The notes below the pieces were generated by a model. That model saw only the letters and a list, made by a program, of their open reading frames with translations, ran no database searches and was not told where the DNA came from. From the NCBI GenBank assembly GCA_947095535.1, contig OX352774.1, positions 233,269,825 through 233,333,824 of the forward strand: 64,000 bases of DNA. The letters are read 5' to 3'. Positions 49,301-60,856 of the stretch are shown piece after piece. The number at the start of each line of letters is the position of its first letter. Position 1 is the first letter of the stretch. Source of the DNA: Poecilobothrus nobilitatus. Its lineage: Eukaryota; Arthropoda; Insecta; Diptera; Dolichopodidae. The position numbers were made by a program, and so were the translations under genes.

Positions 49301-52300
49301 TCACTCGGATTGATTTATTAATTGTTCGAATTATCTGATATTGCAGTTCTATAAAATAAAAATATTATATTCTTTATGATAAATTTTTTGTTTTGCATAT
49401 TTATAGGAATTTATTTCAATAAACAATAAAAATTAAATTAGTTTAGTTGTTTGTTTATTGTTATTGTTACAAGCAAAAAAAAAACTTAGTTTATTCCCAT
49501 TTTCTTTTCTAAATTATGAATATAATGCAATTAAATAAAATTTCAAATTAAAATATATTATATAATATAATATAAACTTTTGCTTTTATAAAATATGTAT
49601 GTTTAAAAAAAAGAAGAAAAAAAATAATAAAGTTGGCACCTGTTGCTATAATTTTTAAAATTTAAATTTCCAAAACATACATAAGTATTTGTTTTGAACA
49701 ATTTGAAAAACGAAACGAAAAAAAGCTTATATTTTCTCCTCCCTAAGTTTCTTAATACTTAATAATATTATGACAATATGTATTTTGAAATTTATTTTAA
49801 ATTTTTTTTTTTGTTAATGAAAATTTCCTTAATTAATTCAGAGTTTAACATTCACATAATATTTTGTTTTTTAATTTTTAAGCACATTTAAAAATAAGAA
49901 AATTTTTTTTTTTTTGAAAAATTACTTAATATACTTAGTTTTACTCTGTCCGTTCGTCTATCACTTTGCAAAACTTGTACATCCAGTGACATTATATAAA
50001 GAATGTAAATGAAATTTTACAAGATAAATCTTTAAAAAGTTACCGTTACTATTTTATGTGACTCAACCAATTTCAAAGCTATAGTCCTTTAAAATTAAAA
50101 TAAACTTTTTATTTAACTAAGTAACTCAAATTCTACTGGAGATTATTCAATTTTAAAACGTCAGACAACAGGAAATTTCTTTAGCTTTAAAAATCAAAAC
50201 TAAGGTAAGAAAAATTTTGTACAGTTGTGCAATAATTGTGCAGTTCAACAATATCTAAATTACTATTTCAATTAAATTTTTCAATTTGAAATTGAAAGGA
50301 GATAAAAATTTAAAAAATTTTTGATTTTCTGTCCCGTTTGAGGTTTGATAAATTGCAAACTTGTTAATATTAGTTACTTCGAATCGGAATACTACTGGAA
50401 ATTTTCCAAAGTTATAACGAATGAAAGTTAAAAATGAAAGTCATCATATTATATAAAACATTATGTTTATAGCAGTTTTATTTTTATTATATCACTATTC
50501 CTCAAACCGTAAAAGTCAATGAGATTAAAATTACTGCAAAATAAAGGTTTAGAGATGATAAATATTGCAAATTATTGAAATTTTTTCATGTTATGTCATG
50601 ACGTAAACAGGCTTTTTCCAAAAAAAAACAATTGTTAAAATTTCTACGTTTTTTAAAATTGGAAGCTTGCAATTTTAAAACTGTAAAAGTATAAAATTGA
50701 ATTGAAGGTATAGGTACTTGTTTAAAAGAAGATTTCTTAAGCTTATCGAATACATTTTTTTACAAAATTCAAAAGTCTAGTAACAGAGGAGCTGGTAAAT
50801 ACAAAATTATAAAAACTAAAACAAAAAATATTGAAATTTCGTTTAAAGTTCCCATATCTTAGAGACTAGAAGAGTTCTAGGTTAGGGCCTACACAAAGCT
50901 AAAAAAAATATACACTCAATAGTCATAAGTATTTATGCTGTGACACATAGCAGTGAACTTAATTAGAAAACACCCTCTAAAAGGTTAATTATGTATATAT
51001 GTATAAAGTTTGCTTAAAATTAGAAAAATTGTCACCTTTTCATAGGAAAATTTTTAAGAAAAATTATAAATTTTGATTTTGAAATTTTTTTTTTTTGAAA
51101 ATGTGCCCCTTTGAAATCCTTTGATTTTACATACAACCTTATTTGTTCTAAAATTAAATATTCGCTTGTAACTTTGAATTGTTTATATATATACATGTTA
51201 AGGTTTAATATATTTTATATGTATGTTACGTAGGTATGTTTTTTTTTTTAAATTAAAAATAAAATAAAAAATTTTCAATATAAAAAAAATATATTATTTT
51301 ATTTTAATTAAAATTAATATTATTACATCTTTTTCTTTTATAAATCTAATTATACATATTATATACAATATGTATATAATATATGTATTATTTCAGATTT
51401 AATTATTATTTGGAGTGTTTGTTTTTTCTTTTATAAGAAAATCTTTTATTAAATAAAAAAATTTTCCAAGAATATCAATTGAATAAATAAAAAGTAAAAT
51501 ATTAAATCCTTTTTAGCACATTTCCAAAAAAATTTTGAAAAAATGTGCTTATTAGTTTCACTCTGTCCGTCCGTCCGTCCGTCCGTCCGTCCGTCCGTCC
51601 GTCCGTCTGTTTACAAAACTTCTACACCGTTAAAGGTAGAGAAAAAAAATTTTAACCATAGGTAGGTCTTATAAAAAAAATAATTTTGTGGAACAACTTT
51701 TTCATGTAGCCCCCCCCATTACGGAGCTACACCCCTTCAAACTTTGAAAAAGCCCTATTTTTAAATGCATATATCTTATGTTCTGCTTAAGATTTTTTCA
51801 ATCTGAAAACGTCATTCGACAGGTATTTCTTTTATCTTTGTAAATTAATATCAAAATTATACAATTTTTTTAAATTTAGTATTTAAATTTACCGTTATGT
51901 GAAAACCAAATTTTGCATGATTTTTCTACTTTCATAACTCCGGCACGCTTCTAGATACAAGCTTGAAATTTTGAGGCAAGAAAGAACTATAAGTTTAAGT
52001 TAGAACTATAGTATAAGTTTCCTCAGAAAATTTTTTCGGACCACCCCCTGTTTATGAGCTATTAGGGCTTAAAAATTGAAAATTTGCTATTTTTAAACAC
52101 CTGTAACTTAGGAACCTGCACACATTTTACTTCTGCAAGATGTAAAAATTAAAGCTACAATAATATATTTTTACGTGTGTGAAAGGTTTATTTTAATTGT
52201 AAAGGGTTCCAAAGTTGCAGCTCTTCAAAATTGTAAAAAAGCCCCATTTTCAGATGTATATATCTTGGGCTCTGCGTAATAGTTTTGCAATCTAAAACCG

Positions 52301-53788
52301 GCAGAAGATCGAAAATTTTATTATCTATATGAAACAATATCAAAATTATGTAATATTATGTAATTTACGATTTAAATTTACCGTTATGTGAAAACCACAT
52401 TTTGCATGAAATTTCTTTTTTCATAACTCCGGCACCCCTTTAGATAGGAACCTGAAATTTTGAGACAAGAAAGAACTTTTAGAATTAGTATAAGTTTCCT
52501 CAGAAAATTTTTTGGTAACGCCCCCTCTTTAAGAGTTATTACGCCTCAAAAATTGAAAATTTGCTATTTTTAGACACCTGTAACTTAGGCACCTGTAAAA
52601 ATTTTTCTTCGGCAAGACATGAAAATGAAAGCTACAGTAATATATTTTTACGTGTGTTAAAGGTTTATTTTAGTTGTAAAGGGTTCCAAAGCTGCAGCTC
52701 TTCAAAATTGTAAAAACGCTCCATTTTCAGATGTATATATCTCGGGCTTTGCGTAATAGTTTTGCAATCTAAAACCGGTAGAAGATCGAAAATTTTATTA
52801 TCTATATAAAACAATATCAAAATTATGTAATATTTTGTAATTTACGATTTAAATTTACCGTTATGTGAAAACCACATTTTGCATGAAATTTCTTTTTTCA
52901 TAACTGCGGCACCCCTTTAGATAGGAACCTGAAATTTTGAGACAAGAAAGAACTTTTAGAATTAGTATAAGTTTCCTCAGAAAATTTTTTGGTAACGCCC
53001 CCTCTTTAAGAGTTATTACGCCTCAAAAATTGAAAATTTGCTATTTTTAGACACCTGTAACTTAGGCACCTGTAAAAACTTTTCTTCGGCAAGACATAAA
53101 AATTAAAACTTCAATAATATATTTTTACGTGTGTTAACAGCTTTTCTTAGTTATATAGGATTCCGGACTTACGACCCCTCAAAATTTCAAAAATGTCCTA
53201 TTTTCAAGTTTTTTCTTATTACATGAAATTTTCAAATTTTTGTGTAAGTCACACTTCTAAACAATTTGTATTGAGTTTTGGAAATGTGCGCTTTTAAAAA
53301 CCGTTGGTTTACATTCTACCTTGTTTTATTTTTACTTTGATTTAAAAATTAAATCATTTTAATTGAATTTAAAAAGCTTTTTAAAAATAAACAATTTAAT
53401 AATTAAAATGAAATTTTCAAATCATAACAATTAATTATTGTTAAAATTTAATTAAAATTTATTATTTTCAATTTTCATATTCAAAGTGATAAAAATACCA
53501 AATTAACAAAAAAAATTCTTAACTTTGTATTAATAACAAAATTTCGTTTGTGAAAAATTTAATTGAATTTTGGTTTTTAAAAATATAAATATATATATGT
53601 ATCTATGCATATAAATTATATTATATATTATATAATAAATAATATGATGTATGTTTATCATGATGAGTTTATTAGATATGGGAAATTGTACTTTATTTTT
53701 TATTATAATGTTGTGTTTAATTCTAATGTAAATATGAGAAAAATTTTTTTTAGGTGATGTAATTCTTGAATCAGTTAGTCAGAATTAG
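37028..53788 (+). CDS. N-terminal module transcript of the CAP locus, short form with its own terminal exon
   Basis: Coding exons 37028-37337, 43442-44117, 47158-47324 and 53754-53788 join in phase by GT-AG introns and give 395 residues ending GDVILESVSQN. The start is MFSCCRC, a cysteine cluster typical of palmitoylation sites. Residues up to about 285 are Asn/Asp/Lys-rich low complexity. The following 100 residues are well ordered, with PPKMPRGDMCAPYIATKRG, LPDWFNEDRF, PPVTPVGRDELALKRHR and AAQAAVEHRVRFDPLGPDY. I do not recognise a named domain. An AATAAA at 53805-53810 sits 17 bases past the stop. The same three first exons can instead splice in frame to CAP at 61439, so this may be a separate gene or an alternative end of one locus. 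The terminal exon is short and inferred from acceptor, phase and poly(A) signal together. Confidence 0.6.
37338..43441. other. Intron between CAP-locus exons A and B
   Basis: About 6.1 kb. It contains one small foldback element (42139-42502), a pair of imperfect direct repeats at about 39748-39808 with GTCTGGTT and TTTCTTAACT, and several chance open frames. No nested gene is seen. Confidence 0.6.
42139..42502. mobile_element. Small foldback element with ATACAGAGTGTTTC-type ends (MITE)
   Basis: The left end ATACAGAGTGTTTCTCC and the complement of the right end ATACAAGGTGTTCCTT match, and similarity continues inward for about 36 bases (GAACGCAAATATTT against GAGTGCAAAATATTT). A TATA repeat flanks both ends, consistent with TA target sites. 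There is no coding capacity. It is related by its ends to the element at 46675-47093. Confidence 0.7.
43442..44117 (+). CDS. capt: CAP-locus coding exon B
   Basis: Acceptor AG at 43440-43441, donor GT at 44118, entering in phase 1 and leaving in phase 2. About the first 150 codons are Asn/Asp-rich low complexity. The rest turns into ordinary sequence: RRNSSKSSIRKK, SIDDDEVFSDSVPPKMPRGD, then KRGSFQGYAFGYLPDWFNED. The sharp change from repeats to ordered sequence suggests the second half is under selection. Confidence 0.75.
44118..47157. other. Intron between CAP-locus exons B and C
   Basis: About 3 kb. It holds an AT-rich palindrome at about 44806-44848 (TAAATTACATAAT facing ATTATGTAATTTA), a pair of diverged direct repeats at 44977-45055 and 45459-45540 (both beginning TTTTTAATAATTTTTCAATA), and a foldback element that ends 64 bases before exon C. 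Confidence 0.6.
46675..47093. mobile_element. Foldback MITE with ATACAGGGTGTTTC ends, next to exon C
   Basis: The ends ATACAGGGTGTTTCGTAATT and the complement ATACAAGGTGTTTCCTAATT match over about 30 bases. An inner pair, CATCTAACACTG near 46846 and CAGTGTTAGATG near 46916, also faces inward, so nearly the whole 420 bases can fold on itself. There is no open frame of interest. The right end is 64 bases before the splice acceptor of exon C. Confidence 0.8.
47158..47324 (+). CDS. capt: CAP-locus coding exon C
   Basis: Acceptor TTTATAG ends at 47157; the donor is the GT at 47325-47326 (AAG followed by GTGATT), leaving in phase 1. It encodes NEQGGILEPPVTPVGRDELA, then LKRHRLYSELLMAAQAAVEHRVRFDPLGPDYAIPE in order. 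This is the most gene-like of the three upstream exons. If the donor is not used, the frame adds GDF and stops at 47335; an AATAAA follows at 47623-47628. Confidence 0.82.
48520..48880. mobile_element. Small inverted-repeat element with GGGTGTTTTT ends (MITE)
   Basis: The left end GGGTGTTTTTGTTTTTTAGT continuing TCAGA at 48520 is mirrored by TCTGAACTAAAAACGAAAA continuing ACACCC up to about 48880: 25 bases with about one difference and one length change. The interior has further CTGAACAGATA and CTCTGAATAAA pieces but no frame. Target duplications are not clear. No second copy of these ends is seen in the window. Confidence 0.75.
49880..51110. mobile_element. Degraded element with AGCACATTT ends and a CTCTGTCCG block
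   Basis: The left end AGCACATTT (49881) is mirrored by AAAATGTGC at about 51100. Inside, CTCTGTCCGTTCGTCTATCAC, a GCAAAACTTGTACA stretch and the following 250 bases run parallel to the element at 51520-53300, but are more diverged and lack the GTCC expansion. Similarity to the other copy continues a little past the right TGTGC (TTTACAT-CAACCTT), so the exact end is uncertain. A fragment of the foldback family lies inside it. Confidence 0.55.
50785..50977. mobile_element. Fragment of the foldback MITE family
   Basis: This stretch runs parallel to the right half of the element at 46675-47093: CCATATCTTAGAGACTAGAA against TCATATCTTGTAAACTAGAA, then AGGTTAGGGCC against ACTTAGCCCC, and the end TTAATTAGAAAACACC against TTAATTAGGAAACACC. 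The left half is missing or too diverged to see. Confidence 0.6.
51565..51604. repeat. GTCC microsatellite
   Basis: Ten perfect GTCC units followed by a degenerate GTCT. It is the only sizeable GC-rich simple repeat in the window and lies at a fixed place inside the mobile element, corresponding to a short GTCCGTTCGTC in the older copy. Confidence 0.97.
51690..53160. repeat. Internal tandem array, unit about 480 bp
   Basis: The landmark ACCGTTATGTGAAAACC occurs at 51891, 52380 and 52857, giving periods of 489 and 477 bases. A partial unit precedes the first landmark. The second and third units are almost identical by eye, with only scattered single-base differences, whereas the first is clearly more diverged, so the last duplication is recent. 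The third unit loses similarity at about 53130-53160. Confidence 0.9.
53754..53788 (+). CDS. Candidate terminal exon (GDVILESVSQN) of the N-terminal module
   Basis: The acceptor TTTTTTTTAG ends at 53753. The next bases, joined to exon C in phase 1, read Gly-Asp-Val-Ile-Leu-Glu-Ser-Val-Ser-Gln-Asn and a TAG at 53786-53788. AATAAA follows at 53805-53810. Exon C read through its donor also begins Gly-Asp, which fits an ancestral coding continuation there. The exon is only 35 bases long, so chance is possible, but acceptor, phase, sensible residues and poly(A) signal agree. Confidence 0.6.
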
Positions 53789-56700
53789 ATATTTTTGTTT
53801 GTGAAATAAACTATTATATAATAATAATAATAACTCCTTATTATATAAAAGTATTTTTATTTATAAAAATAAATTACAATATATTAAATTAGAAAATTAA
53901 ATGAATTTTAGTAGCTTATGATGAAATCAATGATTTAAGGTGATTGTTCAATGCTTACTTTGCTTCATTTACTTCCTTCGAAAACTTTGACAGCTGATAT
54001 ATATATTTTTTTATGGGGAGTTGCCAGTAGGTGGGAATCATCAGAAAAGATGTTGAAGAGGAGCACTATACGAGCATGATTCCTCTAACAACGTGTGTGA
54101 CTTTAACCCATTAAAAACTACCTGTATTTTTAATGAATTGCATTATTTCTTTTGCACAACAAATTTAATTGAAATATTTAAAATATCCGAATGAACCAAC
54201 ATAAAAAATTTTTTATTTTAAAGTTTTCAAAAAAAAATTAATTGGGGAAATTTAAAGTATTGGGGGAAAAAAAGTATTTGAGACAAAACAAGTTTATTAC
54301 ACAGAAATAAATGGCGGTTCAATAGGGGTTTAGAGAAATAGGGAATTAAATAGGGATCCTTATAATTTTTCTAGATCATAATAATAAATTGAATATAAAA
54401 CAAATAAAACTAAAATAAAACAAATAATTTTTCTGAATCCAATAAAAAATATTTGTTTAATTTTCACAAAAAATTACATATGAGAAATTTCAAACCATTA
54501 TTAATTTGAATATTTTGAAAAAGAAAACGAAGCAAAGTATTGTATTGGATTATCACCTTTAGTTTTAGTTTCAGTCATGTTAGATATCTTAGAAAATTGA
54601 TAATTGAAAATTTTAATATGTTTTTATAATTTTCTTTGAAAAACATTTTTGGGGGACACATTTTATATTGTTTTTAAAAAGAACAGAAATTAACAAAATT
54701 CGATTTTAATTAAAATGGGTTAATTAAAATCTTAAAAGTTTATACCTGAAATTGAATATAAATGGATTTATAAAAGTGTATTAGAACAGTTCCATAATCA
54801 TTATATCTAAAATACTTACAATTAATTGATATTAAAAATATTGCCATTATATGAAACTTTAATCACATGTTGCGTATAACATAAGTTCTTTTGAAAAAGT
54901 TTTACATTTTATATTCTTTCACTATCATTCATAGTTTATACATAGCTAAAATAGCTAAAATTTTGATATAAAAAGTCTAAGATGTTGATATAAAATACTG
55001 TATACATAGCTACATATATTATATTATATAATATATAAGATATCAAACTATACTCCTGAGTCATAAGTCATGATAACAAAAATTGATTCTCAAGCTGTAT
55101 CTGCAATAATTAACGTTTTCATTCCCCCTCTCTACAGTATATACGCACTACGCAGTCTTTTCGTGGCAAAGGTACTTGTACAAAAGAGTAGATAAATATA
55201 CACAATGAAATTTAAATTGGAGAGATAAAATTAAATAAAATAGAATATTAATAATTTTGCTAAATTTTGGCTTTCTGTCTAACTAACTAATTATTTATTT
55301 TATAATTTTTTTTTTTTTTTTAATTTTTAAATTGAATTGGAGATTATTTTAAAAATATTGCAAAATAAAATAAATATGGATGGGACTAAAAGAAAATGGC
55401 TTCTTTTTTTATTTTTTATATTGATATTATTTAATTATTTCAATTACACTTGGATTCGAAAAAAATTAAAAGTTAAACAACTTTTTTAACCACTATAAAA
55501 ATTTAAACAACTAACTATTGTACAATTTTGATACATTTCAACTTTATTTTGACAGAGAGTGAACAAGAGCGGTTCATTGTATATGCAGCATAAAATACAA
55601 AATTATTATTTTTAATAAAAAAAATCATTGAAGATTTATCAATACTAAATTCGATACATTTTACGAAGATCCTTTTCCTTTCAGTCATATGAACAAGCTA
55701 TACTATTATTATTTTATACATATCATTGTATTATTTTCATATATTCTGATCAGCGTTTGAAACCGAGATCTTTCAACTGAAATAATTGGAGTGTTTTCAA
55801 TTACATAATCACAAATTAAAACAAATAAATACGAAGTTCTACTAATAATAATTTAATCTAAATCTACTAATCTTAATAAAGTCAATCCCGTTTTTTTATA
55901 AGGATGAAACTCAATTATAAGATTTTTTTTAGTTTTTTTTAGATTGCAAATTGATTTTCTTTATAAATCCAAATCCAACTGTTTATGTCATATACCTAAT
56001 GTAAATTTGTATAGTTCATATAGTCAAGCTTTATATATATAGGTTTTAATCAATAAAACTTTAACATAAGATTTGTATTAAGTACCCACAGGTTCCAATT
56101 ACATTAATAAAGGTTAAAAAATTAGTATTTTTAAAAATTTTACTATGACTTATATTGTCAGTTGTCACAAATACATATTTATATTTGTAATAATTGTAAT
56201 CATAAAAGTATCTAAAGTTTAATTGTACTTATGTTAGGAATTTTATACTTCAATAACCACCTCATCTATATGCATATTAAATATCCTTTAATAATAATTC
56301 AAATTATATGTATAGATTGAAATTTTTGATGCGGTGGTTTATTTGTGCATGAAAATTAATAGACTGTAGAGTTAACGTTTTAAAAATGCAATTATTATAT
56401 AAAAAATATTAATTTCGACTGTTAATACGTAATCGTTATAAAAACAAATATATCAAATTTAAACAGCAAATAATTGTTTTTTTTTTTTTGAATAAGATAA
56501 TTATTTTTTGATAAGTATATTCATATGTAAGGAAAAAAATGACTGAAAATAAATATATATATATATGTATGTATATTAAAAATAATTGATAAAAATAATA
56601 TTATTTATTTATTTATTTTTAAAAAGCTCTGATAAAAAATTGAAGAGAGAATTTTGTATAATAAAATTTACTCCAATTTTCTTTTTTATATTTACAAAAG

Positions 56701-59700
56701 TATATAATATATATGTGTGTATTAAGTTAAGTTAACTTAATTCATAAATATATTGATATCAATATATGTACATATATGTATATATATACATAAATATATA
56801 TCTAGAGAAGTATTATATCATATTATAAAATAAAAAATAAATTCTACACGTATGACTTTGACTATATAATGACACATATTTATATATGTATATAGATACC
56901 TATATATAATATAAAAATAATTAATAATTATGTAAATATAAATGCTAATTACAGGTTGTTGCATGTTTTTGTTTTTTTTTTTTTGTTTTGTGTTTTTTTT
57001 TTATCAATTTTTATTAAATTGTTTTTTTCTTCAATGTTTCAATTTAAATTTATAATAATTATATAATTTTATAACATAATTTGCATAATCTTAATATTAT
57101 AATTAATCTTTGTTAAAGTGTATATAGGTATATATATTAAAAATAAATGTTTTATTATTGAATTAAAATTTTCCATTAATGAAATAAATTAAGATTTGTT
57201 AAATAATATTTTTGAATGATTCATTTTAAGATTTATCAAAGAAAAGATATAACAATGAATCATTTGAAATGTTTTTGTTAAAAATTTTGAATGATTTACA
57301 TAAAAATTTTATATTTTGTAGTGTAGTGAGGTATACAGGTATATTATATAAATGTACTTACATAAGTATTTCAATGATATCTTTTATATATGTTTGTGTA
57401 CATAAGTGAGTCATTAAATTAAACAATATCAGTCCGATCAGAAAATAAATAAAAAATATTAAGTACATGTCATCTGTTAATTTTAAGTACATATACATGG
57501 CATTATTGTTAACCTTAGATTAAAAAATCAAAAAAAAAAACGCTTAGGACAAAAATAGTAAATGTAGCTATTGGAAAATCTAGGTAGGACTCATACTATG
57601 TATATATCTTCTACATAAGAAATTAAAACTTTATAGGTACGATTCAAAATTCATAAATCAGTGTTGATTTGATCAGACATATGCTGTGTAAATACATACA
57701 ATGTAGATCGATAAAAATGATTTTTTTTTACAGTTAAAAGCTATTATAGACAAGTTTTATTTATTACAAATTCAGTCCCTAGTATCATTTGTAAACCCAA
57801 AAAATTTTTCTATACAGTCTAAAATCTAAATGAATCATTAGTGAATTAATTCGTGTATCCTATTGAAACACTTAAAAAAATCAACAAAGTTTTAATTTTT
57901 ACAAAAAAAAAAAAAAAACGTGAGTTTTTACAGGGGTGGTAAACGTTTTGTTTTTCGTTTTAACAAATGATAAGTGGGCTAAATATAAGTAGAGTATGTG
58001 CACCGGTAATCTGTTTGGAAACTTTTTAAATATTATTATTATTAATTTATTTTTCCATATCCATGACATACAAAAAATGGAAATGTTAAACCTGTTCCGG
58101 TGGAATTGGTTCTTACTTTTTAAATACACATATATGTAAGATTAAACTTTTTTCTAAAAAAAAAAGAAAATTTAATACAAAATATTTATTCCTCTGAATA
58201 ACCAAATACATACGTATCTATTCAAAACAATATCTATTTTAAACAAAATTGTAATTTTTTTTTTTTTTAATAATTATTAATAATTTAAGTAATATGATTA
58301 TTACGAAATAATATTTATTGCAATATTATTAAATGCACAAAATAATTATGACAGAAAGAACCCTATATAAGCAAAAAGTTCTAAGGTGATCGTCATTTAG
58401 AATTTTTTGATATTGTATTTAAAAAAAATATAAAAAATGTATGTATACGTATAATATATATACTTGTATATGTACATATATATTTATACAAAGTTTTAGT
58501 TTTTTTTTTTTTTTTGGATAATCAACATGCAAGTTGGAAAATGTAATTAGAAAAAAAATAAATAAATATGTATGTTTATATGTATATGTTTATAGAAATA
58601 AAAAAAAAAAAAAAAATTATATTTTTCCCATTACTCATTCATTGACTTTTGGTTTTATGATGAGATAAAAATAATGAAACTTTGAAAGCTTCGGAAATAA
58701 TGTCATTAGAAATAAGGACAATTTTTAGTTTCTTTTATATTTTTAGAAGAAAATTTATATATATGTATGTATTTAGTTTTTCCAAGATTTTTTTAAATTA
58801 TTAAATCGATTATATATAGTAAAAACTAAAAACTCAATCTAATCTAATCTAATCTTCTAATGAATCAAGAAAGTATACAATTTAGTTATTTTAAACGTTA
58901 ATCAAGTACCTACATATTTATGTACATATATGTATGTAGAAAAAATAATGTAAGAAATTGTAAATAAACTGCATTGTTTCACATGCAGTTATTTACTTTA
59001 AACTAGCACATTATTTTTGTATTCAATAAATTCCTATATCATTATCCTAGCATTTATTTTTTTTTACTTAGCGGTTAGACATCACTATTTCTATAATATT
59101 CATTTCATATTTCTTCATTATTACTTCCATATTCCTTCATTATTTTTGAAAAAAAAAAAATTAAATAGAAATTTTATTATTTTTTTCATTTTTCTTCCAT
59201 ATTTCTTCAATATGTCTTTATTGTTTTCTGACATTTCTCAAATTTCAAAATTTCTCTGAAGTTCTAAACTATTTAAAATGTTTACATTATATGAAAACAA
59301 ATATTTTTTTTTTTTATATTATTCGTAAAGGATAATAATAATAAATAAGCATAATATTATTATAAAAAGATTATTCAAAAGAAAATTAAAAATAAACAAT
59401 AAAGTTCTTAATTTAAAATTCAAAAAAGTGACACTATGAAACTATTTCTTTCATTTTTTTAAAATACAAAATAGTGATGTCTAACCGGTAATGCTTATTT
59501 TTTACATATAGAGAAAATATGGAACAATTACCTAATATGAATTGAAAACATTGAAGTTTAATCGCGATCTTAGAACTATACCAACCATATACTATATAAA
59601 AAGACTAAAACAGAAATCAAGGAAAAAAAAAAAAAAGAAATATAGCAATAGTTGGTTTATTGATCTTTGGACCTCATATAACGTTGAAATGATTATTAGT

Positions 59701-60783
59701 AAGACTTTTTGATGTCTTTGCACATTTAATTAGTACTTTTTTGTTAAAAATTTATATTTATAAAAAAAAAAATATTTTACTTTATTTTACCCTTAAATGA
59801 TCCTTAATACATAGCTTTTAAATTTTTTTAATTTTTAACACAACGTTGACAGTTTAACAGATAACCGTTTAAGTTGAAATTTAAAATTGTTATACATAGG
59901 GTAGTTTAATTTTTATCTTATCTGACAATATTGTAAAAATGAAAAGAAAATTTATTTTATCTAATTAAATTATTTCAAAATCTAATATTCAAAATTATTT
60001 TCAAAAAGTTCAAATCAGTTTGAAAACCTTCTGAAGGTTTTTAGTTAATAATTGATTTAAAAAAAAATAATATTAAATGTATTTTAATTTCATTCGATTT
60101 TTTTTCATGTATACCATTTTCACGTTTTTTTAATTTTATTTTTGTTTTTATTTTATTTTAATTTTTTTTTTTTTCTACTAATATATTGATTAATTTTCAA
60201 TTCATTGTTTTATACATAGTATGTATTATAAAGAAGAGTATCTATATAATATTTTCCTTTAATCATTTATTATACATATATGTAATTTTAATTTTCAATA
60301 TATAGAAAAATATTGTATATATTTAGCTATACAAAAAGAAAAAAAAAAATCAAATTCTCAGAACTGAAAAAAAAAAAAAAAAACAGCTTTTAAAAATAAT
60401 TTTTAAATAGTATTTTCATATAATTAAAAAAAAATTTTTTTTTTTTATTCTGTATTTTTTTTTTTTATTTTTAAGTTCTAAGTAGTATTCTTTAATCATA
60501 TTTACATGTCGGATGCATTTTTAAAAATAACTTTTTTTTTTTTTTTTTTATAGTAACTTAGAAAATTGTATTTTTAATATTTTTTTTATTTTAAATTTAA
60601 AAGAAAAAAATGAGAACATATTGTTGTAAAAGCTAAAAGAAAATAAAAAAAAAAAAAAAATAAAGAATTCATATTAATTGAATGTAGAAGAAAAATTCAT
60701 TCAATTCCCCCATTCCCTACAAAAAAAAATTTTGGCAAAATTTTTTTTTATATGTAAAAGAAAGATAGTAATGTTTATTTTTA

Positions 60784-60856
60784 ATGGGTCAGAAAATAAG
60801 TGCGTGCCTTGGTCGCACCTTAATTATAAATGAATTAAAAAATTGTAATAATCCAG
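60784..60856 (+). CDS. capt: Alternative first coding exon of CAP, myristoylation-type start
   Basis: An ATG at 60784 opens 24 codons (MGQKISACLGRT, then LIINELKNCNNP) and reaches the donor CCAG/GTAAAA at 60857 in phase 1. That is exactly the phase needed by the CAP exon at 61439, completing GAC and reading on as DCDPDLKPSVAAELEKQV. The exon is GC-richer than everything around it. MGxxxS is the N-myristoylation consensus and Cys8 could be palmitoylated. It would give CAP its compact isoform. It is the only ATG exon I found close upstream of the CAP core. Confidence 0.75.

Larger units (their letters stand above)
51520..53300. mobile_element. Larger non-coding element with TIRs, GTCC microsatellite and internal tandem array
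   Basis: Left end AGCACATTTCCAAAA near 51524 and right end TTTTGGAAATGTGCGCT near 53277-53293 are inverted copies of each other. Just inside the left end, ten GTCC units in a row follow CTCT (51565-51604). The body is a tandem array of units about 480 bases long. No coding frame survives, so it is non-autonomous. A second, more degraded copy is at 49880-51110. Confidence 0.75.
47325..60783. other. Intronic stretch between exon C and the alternative CAP first exon
   Basis: About 13.5 kb. It holds three or four mobile-element copies (48520-48880, 49880-51110, 50785-50977, 51520-53300) and the candidate terminal exon at 53754-53788. A perfect palindrome with ATATTGATATCAATAT lies at about 56750-56766. 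No other coding sequence is recognised. Confidence 0.6.

Noticed and set aside
56750..56766. Perfect AT palindrome with ATATTGATATCAATAT
   Set aside because: Expected by chance in very A+T-rich DNA with TATA-type microsatellites around it.
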